DNA of 10,557 nucleotides from DASWED01 sp036394995 (lineage in GTDB: Bacteria; Actinomycetota; UBA4738; JACQTL01), in contig DASWED010000034.1 in assembly GCA_036394995.1 (NCBI GenBank), forward strand, positions 1-10,557, given 5' to 3'. Below the pieces are notes generated by a model. That model worked only from the letters and a program-made list of their open reading frames with translations. It searched no databases and was not told the origin of the DNA. The translations under genes and the position numbers were made by a program. Positions 1 through 5,183 of this stretch are shown one piece after another (position 1 is the stretch's first letter; every line of letters begins with the position of its first letter).

Positions 1-6
1 GGGTCC

Positions 7-1239
7 ATGAGTGCGATGCCCGCCGTGCTCGAGCGGTCCTCGGCTCCCGACGCCGTCGGAGGGGTCGGTCGAGCTTTGGAGGGCGTTCGTGAGGTCGAGC
101 TCAGGAGGCTTTCCGACGCCGAGGTGGAACACGGGTTGGGAGCACTCCGGCGGGCCGCCGGGATGCTCGACGCCGAGACCGCCCGGTGGCTTCGCGAGGC
201 GGAGCGGCGGGGAGCCCACGAACGGGAGGGACATTCCTCCATGGCCTCCTGGGTGGAGCACCGGTTCGCCACCACGTGGGGAGACGCCGCCCGGCAGGTG
301 AGGATGGCGAGGGCCCTGGAGGAGATGCCGGCCACCAGGGAGGCTCTGTACTCCGGCGAGGTGTCCACCACCGCGGTGGGTCAGCTGGTGGAGGCCAGGG
401 AGGCGAACCCGAAGGAGTTCTCACGCGTGGAGTCGGTGCTGGTGGACGCCGCCCGGACCCTCCCCGTTCGGGACCTCCGCAAGGCCGTGACGCACTGGCG
501 GGACGCGGTGGATGCCGAGGCCGTGGCCCGGGAGGAGCGGGACCGGTTCGAGCGGAGGGGGCTGAACATCTCCCCCACCCTCGACCGGATGGTCCGCCTG
601 GACGGCAACCTCGACCCCGAGACCGGCCAGACCGTGCTCACCGCGGTGCAGGCCGTGATCGACGCGGACGCCCGGCGGGGGCCCACGGACCGCCGGACCC
701 CCGCCCAGCGCCGGGCGGACGCCCTGGGGGTGGTGTGCCGGCAGTGGCTGGCCCGCTCGGACCGCCCGGTGGTGGGAGGAGAGCGTCCCCACATCACGGT
801 GGTGGTGGACCTCGAGGCCCTGGAGGGTCGGACGGGGTACCGGTGCGAGCTCTCCGACACCGGGGCAATCACCCCGGAGGCCGCCCGGAGGTGGGCGTGC
901 GACGCCAAGGTGAGCAGGGTGATCACCCGGGGGCGGTCCGAACCCATCGAGATCGGGCGGGCCTCGAAGGTGGTCCCGGCCGGGATCCGCCGGGCGCTGG
1001 TGGTCAGGGACGGCGGATGCGCCTTCCCCGGGTGCCACCGTCCCCCGTCGTGGACCGTGCCCCATCACATCCGGCACTGGACCGACGGCGGAGAGACCAA
1101 TCTGTCGAACCTGGCCCTGTTCTGCTGGGAGCACCACGACCGGTTCCACCACGACGGGTTCAGCGTGCGGATCGTGGACGGGAAGCCGGTGGTCACCCGG
1201 CCGGACGGGACGGTCATGGAGAACCGGGCCCCGCCGTAG
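7..1239 (+). CDS. DUF222 / HNH endonuclease domain protein (13E12-type)
   Basis: This 410-residue protein has the layout of the actinobacterial DUF222-HNH (13E12 repeat) family. A long helical DUF222 region covers roughly residues 35-300, including a basic, arginine-rich segment near 225-240 (TDRRTPAQRRADALG). A C-terminal HNH module covers about 325-390. In that module C338 and C343 (CAFPGC) with C373 and H376 look like a structural zinc site, and H353/H354, N368 and H377 fit the HNH catalytic core. The family is widespread and often multicopy in actinobacteria. It is presumed to nick or cut DNA, but its biological role is largely unknown. The gene faces recR tail to tail with a 69-bp gap. 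The ATG at 7 is preceded in frame by two sense codons and no visible ribosome binding site, so the true start could lie at 16 or upstream of the window. Family confidence is high; function is inferred from the motif only. Confidence 0.88.
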   Translation: MSAMPAVLERSSAPDAVGGVGRALEGVREVELRRLSDAEVEHGLGALRRAAGMLDAETARWLREAERRGAHEREGHSSMASWVEHRFATTWGDAARQVRMARALEEMPATREALYSGEVSTTAVGQLVEAREANPKEFSRVESVLVDAARTLPVRDLRKAVTHWRDAVDAEAVAREERDRFERRGLNISPTLDRMVRLDGNLDPETGQTVLTAVQAVIDADARRGPTDRRTPAQRRADALGVVCRQWLARSDRPVVGGERPHITVVVDLEALEGRTGYRCELSDTGAITPEAARRWACDAKVSRVITRGRSEPIEIGRASKVVPAGIRRALVVRDGGCAFPGCHRPPSWTVPHHIRHWTDGGETNLSNLALFCWEHHDRFHHDGFSVRIVDGKPVVTRPDGTVMENRAPP

Positions 1240-1243
1240 GCAC

Positions 1244-1272
1244 GCGGCCTCCCTACGCCGCCGGAGGGCCGC
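1244..1272. terminator. hairpin between convergent genes
   Basis: GCGGCC-TCC (1244-1252) pairs with GGA-G-GGCCGC (1263-1272), a nine-pair stem with one bulged G and a 10-base loop. It lies just after the HNH gene stop and about 37 bases past the recR stop, so it could end transcription from both sides. There is no T-tract, which is common in GC-rich actinobacteria but leaves the call uncertain. Confidence 0.4.
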
Positions 1273-1308
1273 AACGAGGATGGCCCCGGCGGGGCGGGCA
1301 GCCGGGCG

Positions 1309-1902
1309 CTACATCTCGCGGCGGCCTTCGAGGGCCTGGCCGAGGGTGATCTCGTCCGCGTACTCGAGGTCGCCGCCGACGGGGAGGCCGCTGGCCAGCC
1401 TCGTCACCAAGATTCCCGCGGGCTTCAGGAGCGCCGCCACGTACATCGCGGTGGCGTTGCCCTCGAGGTTGGGGTTCGTGGCCAGGATGACCTCGGTCAC
1501 GCTGTCGCGTTGGACTCTGTCCAGCAGCTCCTGGACGCGGAGGTCCTCCGGTCCGATGCCGTCCAGCGGGGAGATCGCTCCGCCGAGCACGTGGTACCGG
1601 CCCTTGATCACGCCGGCCTTCTCGATGGCGGCCACGTCCTTGGGCTCCTCCACGACGCAGATCGTCGTGATGTCCCGGCCGGCGTCACGGCAGATCCGGC
1701 ACAGCTCGCCCTCGGCCACGTTCCCGCATTCGTTGCAGAACCGCATCAGCTGCTTGGCCCGCTGGATGGCCTCGGCCAGGCGGCGGGCCTCGTCGGCGGG
1801 GGCCTTCACCAAGTGGAACGCCAGCCGCTGGGCCGACTTCGGGCCGACCCCGGGCAGCCGCGACAGCTCGTCGATCAGCTCCTGGATCGGTCCCTCGTAC
1901 AC
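1309..1902 (-). CDS. recR: recombination mediator protein RecR
   Basis: The 197-residue product has the usual RecR length and full domain order. It has an N-terminal helix-hairpin-helix (SRLPGVGPKSAQRLAFH, residues 14-30), a four-cysteine zinc finger (C56, C59, C68, C71), a Toprim domain from about residue 79 with the acidic VVEEP strand and the ATNPNLEGNATA loop, and the conserved C-terminal stretch TRLASGLPVGGDLEYADE. RecR works with RecF/RecO to load RecA on gapped single-stranded DNA in the cytoplasm. The GTG at 1902 is the only start available, because an in-frame TAG lies 14 codons upstream and no other start codon occurs between. No good Shine-Dalgarno sequence precedes it. It follows dnaX by 39 bases on the same strand and is probably co-transcribed with it. 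Confidence 0.97.
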   Translation of the reverse strand: MYEGPIQELIDELSRLPGVGPKSAQRLAFHLVKAPADEARRLAEAIQRAKQLMRFCNECGNVAEGELCRICRDAGRDITTICVVEEPKDVAAIEKAGVIKGRYHVLGGAISPLDGIGPEDLRVQELLDRVQRDSVTEVILATNPNLEGNATAMYVAALLKPAGILVTRLASGLPVGGDLEYADEITLGQALEGRREM

Positions 1903-1941
1903 GGCGTCAGCGCCCCACGCCCGGTGCCTGGTGCCGGTGCA

Positions 1942-3744
1942 CTAGGACCACCCCTCCGGCTCGGTGGTCTCCGTGGCGTCGAATTCGGACTTCAGCCGGG
2001 CCAGGACGGCCTCCTCCGGCAGCGGCGGGCCATCCTCGACCACCTCGACCGGGGCCGGACCGGCCGCGGCCTCCCGCACAACGCACCGGATCTTCGGCGA
2101 GATCCCGAACACGTCCTGCAGCGCCCCGCGCAGCTCGCTCTCCCGTTCCTCGACCTTCGCCACGCCGAACGTCCGGTTCGGCGGGAAGGCCAGCTCGACG
2201 GTCGTCCCGTCGTAGGCGACCGGCGTGGCGATCTCCAGGACCGCCCGCAGGACCGCCTTCACCCGCTCCAGCACGGCCGGCCATGACCGCCGGAGCATGT
2301 CGACGTCCACCGCGGGTCCGGATCCGGGCCCCATGGAGACCGGAGAGGCGAGTGGTTCCGAATCGGGAACGACCACCCGGCCCACCGGCGTGGCGCTCGG
2401 CTCGGTCACGTCCGCGCTCAGCTCGGGGGCCGGAGCCGCCTCCCCCGCGGCCTCCGGAGCACGCGCGGGCGCGGGCTCCTTCGCGGGCTCACCCGCGGGA
2501 ACGGGCTCGCGCGCGGGGGCGGCGGGCTCACCGGCAGGGCCGGAAGCCGGCGCCGCACGCACCTCCGGGGTGCCGCCGTCCTGGACGCCGGCCAGGCGCT
2601 CCAGACGTTCCAGCCGGGCGATGAGGGCCTCGGGGGTGGGGTCCGTCTCGGGCATGGTGGAGCGCACCAGCGCCAGCTCGAGGGTCAGCCGGGGAGAGGT
2701 GGTCCACCGCATGTCGGTCTGGGCCTCGAGGAGGAGCCCGATGACCCGGGATAGTTCGACGGGCCGGAACTTGGCCGCCTGGGCCCGGAGCCGGTCGTAC
2801 TCGTCCGTCGTCACGTCCACCAGGTCGGCCTGGCCAGGGGCCGTGTTCGCCAGCAGGAGGTTTCGGAAGTGCTGGAGGCACTCGCTGGTGACGTGCCGGA
2901 GGTCCTGCCCCTCCTGGACCAGCCGGTGGACCAGCCCGAACACCGCGTTGGTGTCCCCGACGGCCACGGCGTCGCCGATCGCGTACTGCATCTCCTGGTG
3001 TGGGGCGCCCAGGAGCTGCTCCAGGACGTCCTCGCCGATCTCCGTCCCGCCCAGCACCGTGGCCTGGTCCAGCAGCGAGAGCGCGTCCCGAGCCGATCCC
3101 TCGGACTGCCGGGCGATGGCGTGCGCCACGGGAAGGGCGAGCTTCACGCCCTCCTCCGCGGCGATCTTGGTCAGGAGCTCGGCCATGACCTCCCCGGTGA
3201 TCCGCCGGAAGTCGAACCGCTGGCACCGCCCCACGATCGTCGCCGGCATCTTGTGGGGCTCGGTGGTGCACAGCACGAACCGGACGCCCAGCGGCGGTTC
3301 CTCGAACAGCTTCAGGAGCGCGTCGAAGGCCTCACGGGACAGTCGCTGGGCCTCGTCCAGGATGTAGACCTTCTCCCGCCCCATCGCCGGGGCCGTGGGG
3401 GCCCGCTCCCGGAGCTCCCGGGCGTCGTCCACCCCGCCGTGGGAGGCGGCGTCGATCTCCACCACGTCGAGGTGCGAGCCGTCGCGGATCCGCAGGCACT
3501 GCTCGCACGTCCCGCACGGCTCGGCCGTCGGTCCGCGCTCGCAGTTCACCATCTTGGCCAGGATCCGCGCCGTGGAGGTCTTCCCGGTGCCCCGGGGCCC
3601 GCAGAACAGGAACGCGTGGGCCAGGCGGCCCTCCCGGACCGCGCCCACGAGCGCCCGCACGACGTGCTCCTGCCCCAGAACCTCGTCGGGGGTCTGGGGA
3701 CGGTACTTCCGGTACAGCGACTGGTACTGCTTCTCCTCGGCCAC
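1942..3744 (-). CDS. dnaX: DNA polymerase III subunit gamma/tau
   Basis: A 600-residue clamp-loader ATPase. It opens with the typical QYQSLYRKYRPQTPDEVLGQEHV. Walker A is GPRGTGKTS (49-57), the zinc-site cysteines are C68, C77, C80 and C83, Walker B is VYILDEAQRLS (126-136), the sensor-1 region is TTEPHK (160-165) and the sensor-2 helix is GSARDALSLLDQ (216-227). In the position of the canonical SRC arginine-finger motif it reads GRC (172-174), keeping the arginine. A proline/alanine/glutamate-rich linker spans about 395-480, followed by a tau-type C-terminal domain (485-560). In the family, DnaX forms the clamp-loader core and tau links polymerase to helicase. I chose GTG 3744 because GGAAGG sits seven bases upstream and homology begins there. 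The open frame runs on to 3921, but that part is inside the SRP RNA gene. Confidence 0.96.
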   Translation of the reverse strand: MAEEKQYQSLYRKYRPQTPDEVLGQEHVVRALVGAVREGRLAHAFLFCGPRGTGKTSTARILAKMVNCERGPTAEPCGTCEQCLRIRDGSHLDVVEIDAASHGGVDDARELRERAPTAPAMGREKVYILDEAQRLSREAFDALLKLFEEPPLGVRFVLCTTEPHKMPATIVGRCQRFDFRRITGEVMAELLTKIAAEEGVKLALPVAHAIARQSEGSARDALSLLDQATVLGGTEIGEDVLEQLLGAPHQEMQYAIGDAVAVGDTNAVFGLVHRLVQEGQDLRHVTSECLQHFRNLLLANTAPGQADLVDVTTDEYDRLRAQAAKFRPVELSRVIGLLLEAQTDMRWTTSPRLTLELALVRSTMPETDPTPEALIARLERLERLAGVQDGGTPEVRAAPASGPAGEPAAPAREPVPAGEPAKEPAPARAPEAAGEAAPAPELSADVTEPSATPVGRVVVPDSEPLASPVSMGPGSGPAVDVDMLRRSWPAVLERVKAVLRAVLEIATPVAYDGTTVELAFPPNRTFGVAKVEERESELRGALQDVFGISPKIRCVVREAAAGPAPVEVVEDGPPLPEEAVLARLKSEFDATETTEPEGWS

Positions 3745-3786
3745 GCTCCGGCCTTCCCGGGTCAGGACGCACGTCGAACAAAAGGT

Positions 3787-4063
3787 GGTGACCGCGCAAC
3801 CGCCGTCGACCTCCAGAGGACTCGGGCGCTCACCAGGCCGGCGGCTCCGGCCAGGCATCCCTGCGGCACCCGCCAGCGCCTGCTTACCGCTGCTTCCTTC
3901 CGGACCTGACGGAATTCGCAAGTTGGCGTCACGCAGGACCCAGCCATCGACGCCCCGGTACCTGGGGCGGCCACGGACCCTCCGGGCCTCGGACGGTATT
4001 CAGCCCCGCTAGAGCGGATTGCGGGTTCAGGGCACCGCTAGCTCCCCGCCTAGCGCGGTCACC
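3787..4063 (-). ncRNA. ffs: signal recognition particle RNA, long (Alu-containing) bacterial type
   Basis: Two diagnostic parts are visible on the minus strand. The S-domain tip at 3908-3890 (CAGGTCCGGAAGGAAGCAG) has the Ffh-binding GGAA loop, flanked by complementary arms such as CCTGCG/CGCAGG and CGCCA/TGGCG. Upstream, 4053-3998 carries the Alu-type pattern GCTAGGCGGGGAGCTAGCGG, CCGCAATCCGC and CTAGCGGGG, which closely matches the 5' part of Bacillus subtilis scRNA. The RNA ends pair perfectly: GGTGACCGCGC (4063-4053) with GCGCGGTCACC (3797-3787), 11 base pairs. The resulting 277 nt agrees with the roughly 270-nt long class rather than the roughly 100-nt 4.5S class. A short T-rich stretch (CCTTTTGTT, 3785-3777) follows the 3' end. 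The RNA would assemble with Ffh to target nascent membrane and secreted proteins. dnaX begins 42 bases downstream, a common bacterial arrangement. Confidence 0.93.
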
Positions 4064-4069
4064 GCCCTG

Positions 4070-4075
4070 AGTATA
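4070..4075 (-). promoter_or_regulatory. -10 box of the SRP RNA promoter
   Basis: TATACT lies six bases before the first base of the 5' terminal helix of the SRP RNA, so the predicted start (G at 4063) coincides with the paired end of the RNA. Any -35 element 17-18 bases upstream is weak (TTCCGG/TCCGGA). Confidence 0.7.
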
Positions 4076-4251
4076 CGCGGGGGCTCCGACACTCCGGAAC
4101 CCCCAGGCGCACGTCGTCCCCACGAGGTCCCGATCGGGTATGGACTGCTTCGAGCCTGCCGCGTTCACTCTCCGCACCTTGACTTGACAAGACGCCCGCT
4201 GACTGCGTCCCGAGGCATCAACAATCGATGAGCCGGCGGCTGCTGCTGCTG

Positions 4252-4338
4252 CGGTGGCTCCGGGATTCGAACCCGGGAGGGGGTTGCCCCCCTACACGCT
4301 CTCCAGGCGTGCCCCTTCGTCCGCTCGGGCAAGCCACC
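4252..4338 (-). tRNA. tRNA-Ser (anticodon GGA)
   Basis: The minus strand folds as a class II tRNA. The acceptor stem is GGTGGCT/AGCCACC, the anticodon arm is CACGC-CTGGAGA-GCGTG with anticodon GGA, the long variable arm is GGGGG-(GCAA)-CCCCC, and the T arm is CCGGG-TTCGAAT-CCCGG. The discriminator base is G, as expected for serine. It reads UCC and UCU codons. The 3' CCA is not encoded, since the bases after the discriminator are CAG, so it must be added by CCA transferase. It lies upstream of the SRP RNA and downstream of the second tRNA-Ser on the same strand. Confidence 0.97.
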
Positions 4339-4344
4339 GGGACG

Positions 4345-4350
4345 ATTGTA
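4345..4350 (-). promoter_or_regulatory. -10 box directly upstream of tRNA-Ser(GGA)
   Basis: TACAAT ends exactly six bases (CGTCCC) before the first base of the mature tRNA. A normal sigma-70 spacing would put the start site on tRNA base 1. No clear -35 hexamer is seen 16-18 bases upstream. Confidence 0.6.
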
Positions 4351-4379
4351 CGGAAAGGCCGGACGCCTCCATCAGAGGT

Positions 4380-4415
4380 GGGCCGCCGTCCCGGGGGGGT
4401 TTGGGACGGCGGCCC
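4380..4415. terminator. perfect 13-bp hairpin between the two tRNA-Ser genes
   Basis: GGGCCGCCGTCCC (4380-4392) and GGGACGGCGGCCC (4403-4415) are exact reverse complements around a 10-base loop. On the minus strand it lies after tRNA-Ser(CGA) and about 30 bases before the tRNA-Ser(GGA) promoter, which suits a terminator separating two tRNA transcription units. No T-tract follows on either strand, so it could instead be a protein-binding site. Confidence 0.5.
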
Positions 4416-4537
4416 GGCGGGCTCATCCATCGTGAACCTCCTGACAGCCGCCGTCATTCCGTGACGGCCCATCGCGCTCTCGGGCTCGTCGCGGCATCTG
4501 CGCGGCTTGCGGCGGGCGGCAGTGCTCACGCGTGCCC

Positions 4538-4551
4538 CCCCGTTCGCGGGG
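4538..4551. terminator. small hairpin just after tRNA-Ser(CGA)
   Basis: CCCCG-TTCG-CGGGG read on the plus strand is a five-pair stem. The minus-strand transcript carries the complement, with loop CGAA. It begins nine bases past the encoded CCA and may help end or process the tRNA transcript. There is no T-run. Confidence 0.35.
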
Positions 4552-4559
4552 CGGCATCT

Positions 4560-4651
4560 TGGCGGAGGCGGCGTGATTCGAACACGCGAGGGGCGGTCAA
4601 GCCCCTAACCGCTTTCGAGGCGGTCCCGTTCGTCCGCTCCGGCACGCCTCC
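4560..4651 (-). tRNA. tRNA-Ser (anticodon CGA), CCA encoded
   Basis: A class II tRNA on the minus strand. The acceptor is GGAGGCG/CGCCTCC, the anticodon arm is ACCGC-CTCGAAA-GCGGT with anticodon CGA, the long variable arm is GGGGC-(TTGACC)-GCCCC, and the T arm is GCGTG-TTCGAAT-CACGC. The discriminator is G at 4563. CCA follows directly (4562-4560), unlike the neighbouring tRNA-Ser(GGA). It reads the UCG codon. The two serine tRNAs share a near-identical D arm (GAGCGGACGAA) but differ in acceptor and anticodon stems, so they are distinct isoacceptors and not a fresh duplication. Confidence 0.97.
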
Positions 4652-4658
4652 GGGGCCG

Positions 4659-4664
4659 AGTCTA
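4659..4664 (-). promoter_or_regulatory. -10 box of tRNA-Ser(CGA), overlapping the tadA stop codon
   Basis: TAGACT lies seven bases before tRNA base 1. Its first three bases are the TAG stop codon of tadA, so promoter and stop codon share sequence. A -35 element is not obvious in the tadA 3' end. Confidence 0.5.
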
Positions 4665-5183
4665 GCAGTGGCCCTGCCGACGCCCCTCGCCCTCAGGGCT
4701 GCGGAGACCGGCGCCCCGGCGGCCTCGGAAGAACGACCGGATGACCTCGCCGCACTCCTCGGCGAGGACGCCACCCACCACCTCGGCCCGGTGGTTCAGC
4801 CGGGGGTCGCGGAGCACGTCACCCAGGGAGCCGGCGAATCCGGCCTTGGGGTCGGCGGCGCCGAACACCACCCGGGGGACGCGCGCCAGCACCGCCGCGC
4901 CGGCACACATCGCGCAGGGCTCGAGCGTCACGTAGAGCGTGCAGCGGTCGAGTCGCCACCGGCCGATGGCCGCCGACGCGTCGCGGAGGGCCAGGATCTC
5001 GGCGTGCGCCGTAGGGTCGCCGCGACGTTCCCGCTCGTTCCCCGCGGCGGCCACCACCTCGCCGTCCCGGACCACCACCGCCCCGATCGGGACGTCCTCC
5101 CATTCCACGCAGGCGCGAGCCCGGCCGAGGGCCTCACCCATCCACCGCGCGTCGTCGGCCGCTACTGGATCAGGAAGAACCAC
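4662..5183 (-). CDS. tadA: tRNA-specific adenosine deaminase TadA
   Basis: A zinc-dependent deaminase that converts A34 to inosine in tRNA-Arg(ACG). With the GTG start it is 173 residues, in the normal range. Signature elements are VPIGAVVV (31-38), the HAE motif (H60 zinc ligand, E62 proton shuttle), LYVTLEPCAMCAG (83-95, zinc ligands C90 and C93), RVVFGAADPKAG (104-115), and LNHRAEVVGGVLAEEC (129-144). The start is uncertain. GTG 5183 overlaps the preceding gene by 22 bases and keeps the DDARWM segment, which aligns with the usual TadA N-terminus; AGGAG lies only two bases before it. ATG 5141 would avoid the overlap but trims the first helix and has no Shine-Dalgarno sequence. I prefer the overlap with translational coupling. 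Its stop codon is part of the promoter of tRNA-Ser(CGA). Confidence 0.95.
   Translation of the reverse strand: MVLPDPVAADDARWMGEALGRARACVEWEDVPIGAVVVRDGEVVAAAGNERERRGDPTAHAEILALRDASAAIGRWRLDRCTLYVTLEPCAMCAGAAVLARVPRVVFGAADPKAGFAGSLGDVLRDPRLNHRAEVVGGVLAEECGEVIRSFFRGRRGAGLRSPEGEGRRQGHC

Noticed and set aside
3745..3921. N-terminal extension of dnaX by 59 codons
   Set aside because: The stretch lies almost entirely in the SRP RNA gene, shows no DnaX-like sequence, and a GTG with a good Shine-Dalgarno exists at 3744.
3854..3944. Short 4.5S SRP RNA
   Set aside because: The S-domain hairpin alone could be read this way, but the Alu-type motifs upstream and the 11-bp terminal pairing show it is part of a longer RNA.
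4184..4189. TTGACA (plus) / TTGTCA (minus) as a -35 box
   Set aside because: Neither strand has a -10-like hexamer 16-18 bases downstream, and no gene start follows at a fitting distance.
4239..4252. CTG trinucleotide run next to tRNA-Ser(GGA)
   Set aside because: Only four to five units, common in GC-rich DNA, with no sign of an attachment site or repeat array.
4218..4430. Small minus-strand ORF with AGGAGG six bases before an ATG at 4430
   Set aside because: Despite the excellent ribosome binding site, the frame runs through the inverted repeat and the whole tRNA-Ser(GGA), with no family resemblance. Probably chance in GC-rich DNA, or at most a leader peptide.
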